Of a stretch of 22,005 nt of DNA, positions 1 through 7,606 are shown one piece after another (within the stretch, counting starts at the first letter, position 1; each line of letters begins with the position of its first letter). A model generated the notes under the pieces. The model did not search any database. It was not told the origin of the DNA and saw only the letters and a list, made by a program, of their open reading frames with translations. Source of the DNA: Bacteroidales bacterium (lineage in GTDB: Bacteria; Bacteroidota; Bacteroidia; Bacteroidales; P3). The translations under genes were made by a program, and so were the position numbers. The stretch spans positions 1 through 22,005 of the forward strand of contig JAEDJL010000037.1 in the NCBI GenBank assembly GCA_016296345.1, written 5' to 3'.

Positions 1-459
1 AATGACAGCATTAGAAACGATTGAGGTCAATCTGCCACAACCATAAAAAGTGTAATTTCCGATAGAAGTCAATCCGCTACCAATAGTAACAGAAGTCAAG
101 TTGCTGCAATTAGCAAACGCACTATTACCAATGGAAGTAACACTGTTAGGAATAGTAATAGAAGTTAAAGTACTGCAACCAAGAAACGCCTCCTCTCTAA
201 TCGAAGTAACACTGTACTCCTCATGAAATGTTCCTTGTCCGAGTATTTCCATATGATATATGGCAACAGAAGGAATTTCTATCGAACTCGGACAATCTCC
301 ACCATAATAATAAGACCGAGGATGGTAGACTCTAACTTCATTTTCAGAGGTTACTTCATACATAATGTCTTCGTAGTAGAAACCGGAGCCGATAGGTAAT
401 TGTGCTGAAAGCACGTTTGCACATAGGATTGTGTAGATAAATAATACTAATCTTTTCAT
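1..459 (-). CDS. BspA-like leucine-rich-repeat surface protein, 3' end outside window
   Basis: Reading leftward from the ATG at 459, the frame is open for 153 codons to the window edge, so only the N-terminal part is present. Residues 1-20 are a signal peptide (MKRLVLFIYTILCANVLSAQ) ending in a typical Bacteroidetes SAQ cleavage site. After a short linker region, three 23-residue repeats begin at about residues 84, 107 and 130. Each has the pattern VTSIG..AF..CSNLTSVTIP, the signature of the BspA/Treponema-type LRR_5 family. Such proteins are secreted or surface-anchored and often bind host proteins or other bacteria; the specific ligand cannot be told here. The missing part may hold more repeats and possibly a T9SS sorting domain. 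The gene is AT-rich and followed upstream by a hairpin-rich non-coding stretch. I am confident of the family, not of the function. Confidence 0.9.
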   Translation of the reverse strand, partial: MKRLVLFIYTILCANVLSAQLPIGSGFYYEDIMYEVTSENEVRVYHPRSYYYGGDCPSSIEIPSVAIYHMEILGQGTFHEEYSVTSIREEAFLGCSTLTSITIPNSVTSIGNSAFANCSNLTSVTIGSGLTSIGNYTFYGCGRLTSIVSNAVI

Positions 460-570
460 TTCTTTGTTGTTTTTATTTGTTAATAAATTATTTAATGTTC
501 GAAATAAAAAGACATAAAAAAGTCGTGGGACTTTATTTCTTATTGACTATATGAGGTTCCCCAATTACCC

Positions 571-636
571 GTTCGCTAAAATAAGAAAAGCCCACGATAT
601 TACTCGTGAGCGTTTCGACTTATCTTCTTAGCGAAC
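571..636. repeat. Long imperfect inverted repeat (cruciform/hairpin)
   Basis: The outer arms GTTCGCTAA (571-579) and TTAGCGAAC (628-636) are perfect complements. A second stem follows inside, ATAAG (581-585) with CTTAT (619-623), then CCCACGA (591-597) with TCGTGAG (604-610), which has one mismatch. The minus strand around 599-576 (CGTGGGCTTTTCTTATT) resembles plus-strand 524-542 (CGTGGGACTTTATTTCTTA), so a similar motif occurs twice in opposite orientations in front of the LRR gene. It could be a terminator for leftward or rightward transcription, a regulatory structure in the LRR leader, or a remnant of a mobile repeat. Confidence 0.6.
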
Positions 637-858
637 TTGTTTGAAATTTTGCGGATTTCGTACAACCAAAGTATAAGCAAAAACGCTTTTATATGTCTAA
701 TAAAATGTACTAATTCTGATGTTGTTCTCTTTCTGTTTCTTTGTCTCCTTTCTTTTTGTTGGTTTTCAGCTTGCAAAGATATAAAATTTCGCTTTAATCG
801 TGCAAATTGTTCGATAGTTTACGCAAAACTGCCTGCTATTATATAGTGGTATGGGTAA

Positions 859-936
859 ACGCTTTTGCCCCGGCAGGGCGACAGTTGTAAGGTTCGATCA
901 GCTCGGGGCAGAGCGTCAGCGTCGCCCCGAGCTGAT
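859..936 (+). repeat. Dispersed intergenic GC-rich palindromic element, copy 1
   Basis: The element starts with a 22-base head at 859-880 (ACGCTTTTGCCCC then G then GCAGGGCG) that matches the reverse complement of 13576-13597 at 21 of 22 positions. After about 16 bases comes a perfect 13-bp stem: ATCAGCTCGGGGC (897-909) and GCCCCGAGCTGAT (924-936) around a 14-base loop. The base composition is strikingly GC-rich against its AT-rich surroundings. A head followed by a hairpin is also the layout at 13500-13597 read on the minus strand, so both look like members of one repeat family although the stem sequences differ. Confidence 0.7.
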
Positions 937-1052
937 TGCTTTTGGACTTTCAGCCCGAGAGTAAAGCGAAACAGAACAGTGCCGCTATGCTACGGAAAAG
1001 CTGAGAAGCAAAATCAAGCAAAAGAATAGTGTGTCTTTTGCTTTTATTGTTG

Positions 1053-1060
1053 TACCTTTG
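1053..1060 (+). promoter_or_regulatory. Bacteroidetes-type -7 box TACCTTTG
   Basis: TACCTTTG fits the Bacteroidetes sigma-ABfr consensus TAnnTTTG. A TTTG at 1037-1040 lies only 12 bases upstream, shorter than the usual spacing near 19, so the -33 element is doubtful. The box lies about 165 bases before the start of the broken DUF1016 gene and could have been its promoter. Confidence 0.4.
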
Positions 1061-1223
1061 CTATTTGAAATGTTTCCTGTTGGGCAGTGCTTGTGATGAT
1101 GTTTAGGAAATAGAAGATCATTGCTCCATAAACAGAAAACATGAAGTTACATTGTAGTTTAGATGCGAAGGAACTATTTGGACATTACCAAAATATTGAA
1201 TGTTGATATAAAAACAGATTGCC

Positions 1224-1827
1224 ATGAGAGAGTGTGTTGCCATAGATAAAGAATACAAGCATTGGATTAGCGAAATCAGAGGACGTTATCGACAAAGTCA
1301 GATTAAGGCGGCGGTAAAGGTGAACTCTTAAATGTTAAAGTTCTATTGGTCGCTTGGACATGATATTGTAGAGAGACAAATGGAGAATACGTATGGCAGT
1401 GGATTTTTCAAACGTCTCAGTGCTGATTTGCAACGAGAATTACCCGATATAAAGGGATTTTCTCAAACCAATATAAAATACATCAAGTACTTTTATGAGC
1501 TGTATTCGCCATTGTTTGAAATTCGTCAACAAGTTGTTGATGAATTTGCATTGCAAAATTATCAGCCGATAACAGATACTTCTACGCAACAGATTGCAGA
1601 AGACTTGTTTTCTGTCCCTTGGGGACATCATGTTCAAATCATAAACAGATGCAAAGTATAAGGATAGCGTAGAAGTTCAATACGCTTTGGAATCCTCGAC
1701 GCAACCGATAGGCGTTTCAGCTTATCAGCTTTCAAAACTAATACCGGAACAATTCAAATCTTCGCTTCCCTCAATAGAGGAATTGGAAAGCGTTTTGGAG
1801 AACGATAACTCAATGTCTGATAAGTAA
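1224..1827 (+). pseudogene. Broken DUF1016/YhcG-type (PDDEXK nuclease family) gene
   Basis: From ATG 1224 the frame reads through REIRGRYRQSQIKAAVKVNS-like DUF1016 N-terminal sequence, hits an in-frame TAA at 1329-1331, and continues in the same frame as MLKFYWSLGHDIVERQ, where intact relatives have Glu or Gln. That frame carries on with GSGFFKRLSADLQ, FSQTNIKYIKYFYELY and FSVPWGHHVQIINRCK, then stops at 1659-1661. Immediately there, a different frame (1654-1827) gives sequence like the C-terminal end of the same family (YALESSTQPIGVSAYQL, SSLPSIEELESVL). The catalytic PDDEXK region that should lie between is missing, so the gene appears to have a nonsense mutation plus an internal deletion with frameshift at about 1654-1661. 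Intact relatives are about 340 residues. They are often found near restriction-modification genes or in mobile regions; none is seen here. It is almost certainly non-functional. Confidence 0.85.
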
Positions 1828-2156
1828 AAACCATTCTCTCAAGATAGACCGAGAAACTCTGCTATCCGTATTCCGATATAGTTTCTAAAACATCAATAAT
1901 TCGGCAAAATAGTGTTTCATTGAATGCTTCCCATGAGTATTAACACGAGTTGAGCATATCCAAAGAAGCACTGAGAAAGCAAGGCAAATGCCCATACTGT
2001 CAGACAAAATGGAAATAAGCATAAAAATAATCGTTAATTTTGCAATGACAAATGGAAGATATGAACGTTACTAAGCAAGCTGCAGACACACTTTTTGAAA
2101 CACTACCGATTGAAAAGTGGTAAAGCTGAGGTATAGGTGTTTCTCAAAGGGGGAAT
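1828..2156. other. Intergenic region with a small C-terminal gene remnant
   Basis: No intact gene. At 1944-2018 (+) an open stretch ends in LRKQGKCPYCQTKWK and a stop. The CPYC motif plus basic tail looks like the zinc-ribbon end of a larger protein whose body is gone; the frame is closed by a TAA at 1941. A further 23-codon frame starting at about 2052 is too short to call. Together with the DUF1016 pseudogene this suggests gene decay or excision of an accessory segment. Confidence 0.45.
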
Positions 2157-2209
2157 AAAATAACTGCAGCCCGAAAGTCTTTGACCGACTTTCGGGCTGC
2201 AGTTATTTT
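2157..2209. terminator. Bidirectional intrinsic terminator, 23-bp perfect stem
   Basis: Positions 2157-2179 and 2187-2209 are exact reverse complements around a 7-base loop (TTTGACC). The stem core CTGCAGCCCGAAAGTC is GC-rich. The arms begin with AAAA and end with TTTT, giving a U-tract in either direction. It lies 41 bases beyond the stop of the leftward deiminase gene, so it most likely ends that transcript, and it can also stop rightward readthrough from the pseudogene region. Confidence 0.9.
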
Positions 2210-2250
2210 GGTTGAAAACTTCTCTGCTTATGAGAGAGTTTCCGAGTGGT

Positions 2251-4338
2251 TTATCTTGCAATGACAACCTTTCTTGCTGCGGATTGGTTGTCGGAGGTGA
2301 ATATCAGCCAATAGATGCCGGCTTTTAGTTTTGATACATCTATTCTCAAAGTGTTTTCGTTTGAGGATACTTTGTCGTTCAATAGCACTTGTCCTTTGTT
2401 ATTGACCAACTTGAAGTTTGCTTCGCCCGACAATTCCTTTGAGAAATCAACTTGTACGATGTCGCTTGCAGGGTTTGGATATGCTTGTCCTATTCCTTCC
2501 ATTTCCGAAACGCTGATTGACGGATTGGAAACGTAAACACTCTCTTCGCTTATGCCATCAACATCGCTGCCAAAGATTGTTGTGTAATATCCTTGCGGTG
2601 CTGTCATCGGCTTAGTTATCGTTTTGCCGTTGTTCGATGTTGCACTGATATAATATTGTAATGTGTCTCTGGTGGTTTGCGGCAGGTTGATTGTTCCTGT
2701 GAACATATTGCCTTCGTCTGCTGTCAAGTCAAGTTGTTGCCATTCGGTTTGGCTGCTTGTGCGATAGTATATCGATGCTGTTTCTATGCCGCTTCGGTTT
2801 TGTGCAATCACTCTGTAAGTCGGAGCATTGCCGCTGTTGGAGGTGTTCCACCAACGAACAGGGTCGTGATAAATTCTTACAGGGTTTTCGGCAGGGATTT
2901 GCTTTGTGATACAGTGGATAGCTCCTCCAAATCCATCGAACTCTCTGACGTCTATTTCGCAGAACTCATATCCCGGATAGCGTTGTGCCATTATCTTCAA
3001 AGCCTCTTTGTTGCCTGTGATGTCGCCTGCTGCTGTTCCGCTGAGGCTTTCGTCATAGAACACAGGCTGCATGATTGCATCGTTTACAAAGGTATGGTTG
3101 GAGAAGGAGCGAGTGTAGTTCTTGTTATAGTCCGATTGGGAGGTGTACCATGAGCCGTTGTTCTTTGCGGGAAGCGGAATGCGTGTGTTGAGGTACTTGC
3201 TTCCGAAAATTGTTTCCAAGTTGCAAAGCGAGTCCATGTTGCTTTCAACTCTCTTGGGGTCAGAAAGGTTTGCCATGCTTTCGGGGTGTTTGGTCGATAC
3301 AAAGGAGTTTTCGTCCCACATATCGCAATACAGGTCTATGTGTCCCGTGCCTCCGTCATATCTGAGGGCAGGAAGAACCACACAACGCGAAAGGTTCAAA
3401 AGGTGCATCAAAGAGTCTTGCACTTGTTGGTTGCTCAAAGGGGTCTTGCTCTGCATATTGAAGCCGTAAGGAGTGTTTTCGTCCAAATAATACAATCCGT
3501 AAGTGTCTTGGTTCAGCTCATAAACAGCATCGGAAGTAAACAACGAGCCGACGCCGTCCAACAATATATTACCGCCTTCATATTCTATTGTATTGGTAAA
3601 CACTCTGAAACCTGCTTGTTCTCCAATTCTTTTTGCAATTTGGTCGTCGAGCGGTCTGCCTCCGTAATATTCAAAGTCCATAAAGCCTATGCTGTCCTGC
3701 TCTCCGTAATAGAAGGCAACAGGACCGCAGTCTCTATACCAGAAAGAGTTTCCCGGATTGACAAAAAAGCGATAGTTGGTGAGCGGAGTGCCTCTTTGGC
3801 TCATGAAGTTCTTGATTGTGGTGGTGTCGTCCGCACTCCAAACGTTTATCCACACTTGTGCGTGTTGCTGAATGGAGTTGGCAAGGTTGGCAAAGAGCTT
3901 TGCGTATGGACTTGACATCGAAACATCGGGCGAGGATGTTACAGGCTCGAGAGTATAATCCGAAGCGTAATAAGAAACTCCCAATCCCTCAAAGAGTTGT
4001 TCGGCAGGTTCGTTTCCGCTCACGGTGTAGGTGTTGTACAACCACGTCATTAAAATTGCCTGAACCTCGTCGCTCTCAATCGGGAACACCATATCTTCGG
4101 GTACTTCCAAAGGTGTTTTTACTCCGTTGTCAGATTGTTTTGTTGCCTTGGCAGCAACCGACGACAAGTCTTTCTTTGCAGGCACTCTTGAGTGAATTGC
4201 CTTGCGAATGATGCTCATTTCTTCTGCGGAAATGTTGTCTTTTGTTTTTGCTTTCCTCTCTTGGTTTTGGCTTTGGGCAAAAGCTCCGAAGCCGAGCAAA
4301 AGACAAAAGACACAAGTCAAAAATGTTGATTTTCTCAT
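2251..4338 (-). CDS. Secreted peptidylarginine-deiminase-like (PPAD/agmatine deiminase family) protein with T9SS sorting domain
   Basis: A protein of 695 aa. Residues 1-21 are a signal peptide ending in AFAQ. Residues about 80-490 form a guanidino-group-modifying (agmatine deiminase/PPAD) domain: WYRDCGP (W200, D203), YEGGN (253-257), GHIDLYCD (H333, D335), SNHTFVND (N414, N419) and GGAIHC (C476). By eye these match P. gingivalis PPAD W127, D130, H236, D238, N297 and nucleophile C351. Residues about 500-590 resemble the immunoglobulin-like domain of PPAD (YYISATSNNG matches its YYISAADNSG). Residues about 615-695 are a T9SS type A sorting domain (YPNPASD, LKAGIYWLIF). Expected activity is hydrolysis of a guanidino group to citrulline or a carbamoyl product plus ammonia, outside the cell or on its surface. 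The PPAD substrate-carboxylate arginine R152 aligns with G226, while R154 aligns with R228, so the substrate may differ. It is longer than PPAD (about 556 aa) mainly at the N-terminus. Whether it acts on peptidyl-arginine, free arginine or agmatine is not decided by sequence. Confidence 0.88.
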   Translation of the reverse strand: MRKSTFLTCVFCLLLGFGAFAQSQNQERKAKTKDNISAEEMSIIRKAIHSRVPAKKDLSSVAAKATKQSDNGVKTPLEVPEDMVFPIESDEVQAILMTWLYNTYTVSGNEPAEQLFEGLGVSYYASDYTLEPVTSSPDVSMSSPYAKLFANLANSIQQHAQVWINVWSADDTTTIKNFMSQRGTPLTNYRFFVNPGNSFWYRDCGPVAFYYGEQDSIGFMDFEYYGGRPLDDQIAKRIGEQAGFRVFTNTIEYEGGNILLDGVGSLFTSDAVYELNQDTYGLYYLDENTPYGFNMQSKTPLSNQQVQDSLMHLLNLSRCVVLPALRYDGGTGHIDLYCDMWDENSFVSTKHPESMANLSDPKRVESNMDSLCNLETIFGSKYLNTRIPLPAKNNGSWYTSQSDYNKNYTRSFSNHTFVNDAIMQPVFYDESLSGTAAGDITGNKEALKIMAQRYPGYEFCEIDVREFDGFGGAIHCITKQIPAENPVRIYHDPVRWWNTSNSGNAPTYRVIAQNRSGIETASIYYRTSSQTEWQQLDLTADEGNMFTGTINLPQTTRDTLQYYISATSNNGKTITKPMTAPQGYYTTIFGSDVDGISEESVYVSNPSISVSEMEGIGQAYPNPASDIVQVDFSKELSGEANFKLVNNKGQVLLNDKVSSNENTLRIDVSKLKAGIYWLIFTSDNQSAARKVVIAR

Positions 4339-4455
4339 TGTGTTATTTGTTTATTGTTACTTTGTTATTTGTTGCTGTTTTGACAAAATTTCACGATTTG
4401 GGTTTAGTCTTACAACGCATAAACCCTCAAAAAGGTATGTTTGGAACGCATTCTG

Positions 4456-5103
4456 TTATCTGAATTTCTTCTCTTGGAGCATGGGAACGAACTTAAAATC
4501 GCCGAATGCTTCTTGTTCAAAGGTGTTTTCGTCTGTTTTGGTAATTCTATACATCGTCTGAGTATCGCTTCCCACCGGAATAACCATCATACCTCCGACT
4601 TTCAGCTGTTGCAAAAGCACCTCGGGCAACTTTTCTGCTCCGCAGGTTACAATGATTTTGTCAAACGGAGCATAGTAAGGCAGTCCCAAATATCCGTCTC
4701 CGAAAAAACACTTCGGGCGACATTTGAGAAGAGAGAACAGCTCTTGGGCAGAGTTGTGCAAAGGCTTGTATCGCTCTATGGTATAGACCTTTGCTTTCAT
4801 CTTGCACAGCACACAGGTCTGATAACCCGAGCCTGTGCCGATTTCCAACACCTTGTCATCTTCTTGTATGTTCAACAGCTGAGTTTGAAAAGCCACCGTC
4901 GAGGGCTGAGAAATGGTTTGCTCGCACAAAATGCTCAATGCTCTGTCTTGATATGCCAAAACATCGAGAGAAGAGTCCAAGAAAAAGTGTCGCGGAACTT
5001 CATTCATCGCTTGCAAAACCCTTTCGTCCGTAATGCCTTTTGTTCTCAGATAATCAATCATCTGTCTTCGTAATCCCTTATGCTTGAAACTGTCAGTTAT
5101 CAT
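4456..5103 (-). CDS. pcm: Protein-L-isoaspartate O-methyltransferase
   Basis: A protein of 215 aa, the usual length for this enzyme. It transfers a methyl group from S-adenosylmethionine to L-isoaspartyl residues in damaged proteins, starting their repair in the cytoplasm. Visible family features are VPRHFF (36-41), the TISQPSTVA signature (63-71), SAM-binding motif I VLEIGTGSGYQ (85-95), the acidic motif YTIER (107-111), and the C-terminal FVPM. The frame stays open upstream to 5436, but that extension runs antisense to the lipoprotein gene and has no family similarity. The start at 5103 (MITDSFKHKG) matches the family N-terminus. It is followed after 117 bases by the deiminase gene on the same strand; whether they are cotranscribed is unclear. 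Confidence 0.95.
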   Translation of the reverse strand: MITDSFKHKGLRRQMIDYLRTKGITDERVLQAMNEVPRHFFLDSSLDVLAYQDRALSILCEQTISQPSTVAFQTQLLNIQEDDKVLEIGTGSGYQTCVLCKMKAKVYTIERYKPLHNSAQELFSLLKCRPKCFFGDGYLGLPYYAPFDKIIVTCGAEKLPEVLLQQLKVGGMMVIPVGSDTQTMYRITKTDENTFEQEAFGDFKFVPMLQEKKFR

Positions 5104-5257
5104 TGCGTATTGATGTGTTTTTCGGCTTGCGAAGGTACAAAAAAACGGCGTATTGCCACATTTTTGCCAAGCAAAATGCCCGTTTAATGCCGTTTTATCT
5201 CGGGCAAATTGTAATAAGATTGTACTATTTGACGTTACCCACAAAAAGTATTTTGAA

Positions 5258-6172
5258 ATGAATAAAGCCAAACGATTATTGATATTGTTGTCTGTGGTGT
5301 TTGTTTTTGTGCAGTGCAACGATTTTGACGGAGAACAGGAAATCCCTTCATATTTGAGGGTCGATGGTTTTACTTTGGTGGACAATCCCGACATTGCCAT
5401 GGTGCAGGACGAGGGCTTTTTGACCTCTGACATCAAAGATGTGTGGGTTTATGTGGACAATGAGTTAATCGGAGCATACGAATTGCCGTGTGTTGTTCCC
5501 ATTTTGAAAAAAGGCAGACACAAAGTCGATATTCGCCCGGGAGTTTTCTACAACGGAATGAGCGGAACAAGAGAAGCCTATCCTTTTTATACCACAGCAA
5601 TAGACACAATCGACCTTATCGAGGGGCAGGAGGTAAGGTTTGAAAATCCTACCGTGATGTACAACAGCACCACAGCTCAGTTTGCCTCAAGCTATGAAAT
5701 GTTTGAAGACCCCTATCCCGACTTTCGTCTTGCGACAGCACCAAACGAAGAAGTTGTAAAGATGCAAATGTTGTCAAACAGCGACAGTGTAAAATATGGA
5801 AACTCCTGCGGAGTGATTTACTTTGCCGACGGAGGCGAAAACAAATACATAAGCATCGATTCGATTTACTGCACCAACAAGAACGGAACGGTCTTGGAGT
5901 TGGATTATCACTCAAATATCCCTTTTGAAGTGGGAGTATATGGCAAAAGTTCTTCGGCAAGTGCATACAAATACATAAGTTCGGTTCGCCTTGCAGCCAA
6001 TGAGGGCAAGGGTTGGCAGAAAATGTATATCCTATTGAACAAAGTGTGGGGCAACCTCGGCTATCCTAACTATTATCACATATATTTTGAAGCCTTTAAC
6101 CCCGATAAAAAATCCAATTCTTACATTCACCTTGACAACATAAAGGTTGTACACTACCCAAATCAATACTAA
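5258..6172 (+). CDS. Putative surface lipoprotein of unknown function, next to sugar phosphotransferase
   Basis: A protein of 304 aa. I do not recognise a named family. Residues 1-19 are a lipoprotein signal peptide with a hydrophobic run and Cys20; the -1 residue is Gln, a relaxed lipobox as is common in Bacteroidetes. The acidic residues just after the cysteine (NDFDGEQE) resemble the Bacteroidetes lipoprotein export signal, so surface exposure is likely. Residues about 60-112 look like a small PEGA-type beta domain (VWVYVDNELIGAYELP). Residues about 140-300 look like a jelly-roll, carbohydrate-binding-module-like fold ending in YIHLDNIKVVHY. The frame is open from 5153, but the ATG at 5258 gives the signal peptide and is chosen. 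The next gene follows after 21 bases, so the two form an operon. That pairing suggests a role in surface polysaccharide or glycolipid handling, an inference only. Confidence 0.8.
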   Translation: MNKAKRLLILLSVVFVFVQCNDFDGEQEIPSYLRVDGFTLVDNPDIAMVQDEGFLTSDIKDVWVYVDNELIGAYELPCVVPILKKGRHKVDIRPGVFYNGMSGTREAYPFYTTAIDTIDLIEGQEVRFENPTVMYNSTTAQFASSYEMFEDPYPDFRLATAPNEEVVKMQMLSNSDSVKYGNSCGVIYFADGGENKYISIDSIYCTNKNGTVLELDYHSNIPFEVGVYGKSSSASAYKYISSVRLAANEGKGWQKMYILLNKVWGNLGYPNYYHIYFEAFNPDKKSNSYIHLDNIKVVHYPNQY

Positions 6173-6193
6173 AACCACTCAAAGGCTCTTTCG

Positions 6194-7606
6194 ATGAACA
6201 AGAACTTACAGACTGCCAAATATGTCCTCTCGGACTTGTTTGCATCTGCCGCCGCATGGACGTTGTTTTTCATATTCAGAAAAAAAAGCATAGACAACGG
6301 CACATTTGAAGACATGAATTCGGTCTTTACAGACGCCAATCTGTATGCCGGATTGATATTTGTGCCTCTTATGTGGCTGATACTATACTATTTGCAGGGA
6401 ACTTATCAAAACGTTTACCGCAAATCGAGACTTAAAGAACTCGGACAGACAATCACGATAAGCATTTGCGGAGTGATTATCATCTTTTTCACACTCCTGC
6501 TTGACGACAAGGTAAGCACATATCGCAATTACTACCTTTCTTTCTGTATGTTGTTTGCCCTTCACTTCTCAATAACATACATTCCGCGGCTTATAATCAC
6601 CACTCGTGCCGCAAGCAAGATACACAACAACCTCATAGGCTTTCCGACCCTGCTTGTGGGCAGCGGAGACAAAGCTGTGAAAACCTTGGACGACATCAAA
6701 AACCAAGCACTCCAAGCAGGAAACCAATTTATCGGCTATTTGAGCCTGCAAAACGAAAACCCCAATCCCTCAATCGACATTCCTTATCTCGGAAGCGTCG
6801 AAGAACTCTCTGCGGTAACCGATAAATATAAGGTAGAAGAAATAATCGTTGCATTGGAACAAGACGAAGAAAACGAGATATACAGCATCATAAGCTCGGC
6901 AGGGCAGAGCGTCGAAATAAAAATACCTGCCGACAGAAAGGACCTTCTTTTGGGAAACGTGAAGATGAATGCCATTTTTCACACTCCCCTCATCACCGTA
7001 ACACACGGGCAACTCCTTCCTGCACAAAGGGTGGTCAAGCGAACGTTTGACATTGTTGTTTCTCTGCTTGCCATGATTGTGCTTTCGCCTGTCTATCTTG
7101 TTACCGCCATTATCATATATACCACAAGTAAAGGACCGATTTTCTACAAGCAGGAGAGAATTGGCTATCAGGGCAAGCCGTTCTATATGCACAAGTTCCG
7201 CTCAATGTATGTCGATGCCGAGAAAAACGGACCGCAACTCTCCACAGGAGACAAAGACAGCCGCATAACACCCTTCGGACACTTTATGCGAAAGGTACGA
7301 TTGGATGAGATACCGCAGTTTTACAACGTCTTGAAAGGCACAATGAGCCTTGTGGGATACAGACCCGAGAGACAATTTTTCATAGACCAAATAGTACAGA
7401 AAGCACCCGAGTACAAATTGCTGCACAGAGTAAAACCCGGCATCACATCTTGGGGACAAGTCAAGTTTGGTTACGCAGACAATGTGGACCAAATGGTGGA
7501 ACGCTTGAAGTACGACCTGCTTTATATCGAAAACATATCCTTGGCAACCGACATAAAGATACTTCTTTATACCTTTATCATCATTCTGCAAGGCAGAGGC
7601 AAGTAA
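6194..7606 (+). CDS. Undecaprenyl-phosphate sugar phosphotransferase (WbaP/WcaJ-type initiating glycosyltransferase)
   Basis: A protein of 470 aa, the usual length for polyprenyl glycosylphosphotransferases. It moves a sugar-1-phosphate from a nucleotide sugar to undecaprenyl phosphate in the inner membrane, the first step of exopolysaccharide, capsule or O-antigen synthesis. Four transmembrane segments lie at about 10-28, 50-67, 86-103 and 112-130. A Rossmann-like CoA-binding_3 region (GSGDKAVKTL) covers about 150-250. The membrane segment at 286-309 leads into the catalytic bacterial sugar transferase domain: YKQERIG (318-324), KFRSM (334-338), the catalytic pair D371-E372 in RLDEIPQF, SLVGYRPE (385-392) and PGITSWGQV (415-423). 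The sugar cannot be told. It is cotranscribed with the upstream lipoprotein. In P. gingivalis a related WbaP begins A-LPS, the anchor of T9SS cargo; the same role here is inference. Confidence 0.93.
   Translation: MNKNLQTAKYVLSDLFASAAAWTLFFIFRKKSIDNGTFEDMNSVFTDANLYAGLIFVPLMWLILYYLQGTYQNVYRKSRLKELGQTITISICGVIIIFFTLLLDDKVSTYRNYYLSFCMLFALHFSITYIPRLIITTRAASKIHNNLIGFPTLLVGSGDKAVKTLDDIKNQALQAGNQFIGYLSLQNENPNPSIDIPYLGSVEELSAVTDKYKVEEIIVALEQDEENEIYSIISSAGQSVEIKIPADRKDLLLGNVKMNAIFHTPLITVTHGQLLPAQRVVKRTFDIVVSLLAMIVLSPVYLVTAIIIYTTSKGPIFYKQERIGYQGKPFYMHKFRSMYVDAEKNGPQLSTGDKDSRITPFGHFMRKVRLDEIPQFYNVLKGTMSLVGYRPERQFFIDQIVQKAPEYKLLHRVKPGITSWGQVKFGYADNVDQMVERLKYDLLYIENISLATDIKILLYTFIIILQGRGK

Larger units (their letters stand above)
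460..1223. other. Gene-free, AT-rich intergenic region with hairpins
   Basis: No convincing gene lies between the LRR start and the broken DUF1016 gene. It holds a small hairpin (AAAGTC 519-524, loop GTGG, GACTTT 529-534), a longer imperfect inverted repeat at 571-636, a GC-rich dispersed element at 859-936, and a promoter-like TACCTTTG at 1053-1060. A 69-codon open frame at 637-846 has no ribosome-binding context and a low-complexity, Cys/Phe-rich translation, so I do not call it. A 21-codon frame from ATG 1141 (MKLHCSLDAKELFGHYQNIEC) is also too weak to call. Confidence 0.6.

Noticed and set aside
637..846. 69-codon plus-strand open frame
   Set aside because: Low-complexity Phe/Leu/Cys-rich translation, no promoter or family signal, and it begins inside a hairpin-rich region.
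2677..4211. Several plus-strand open frames of 70-209 codons opposite the deiminase gene
   Set aside because: All lie antisense to a gene with clear catalytic motifs and sorting domain; their translations show no domain.
5153..5257. Longer start for the lipoprotein gene
   Set aside because: It would place the lipoprotein signal peptide 35 residues inside the protein; the ATG at 5258 gives a proper signal peptide.
5104..5436. N-terminal extension of pcm to 5436
   Set aside because: The extra 111 residues run antisense through the lipoprotein start and have no similarity to the methyltransferase family; the start at 5103 gives the family's normal length.
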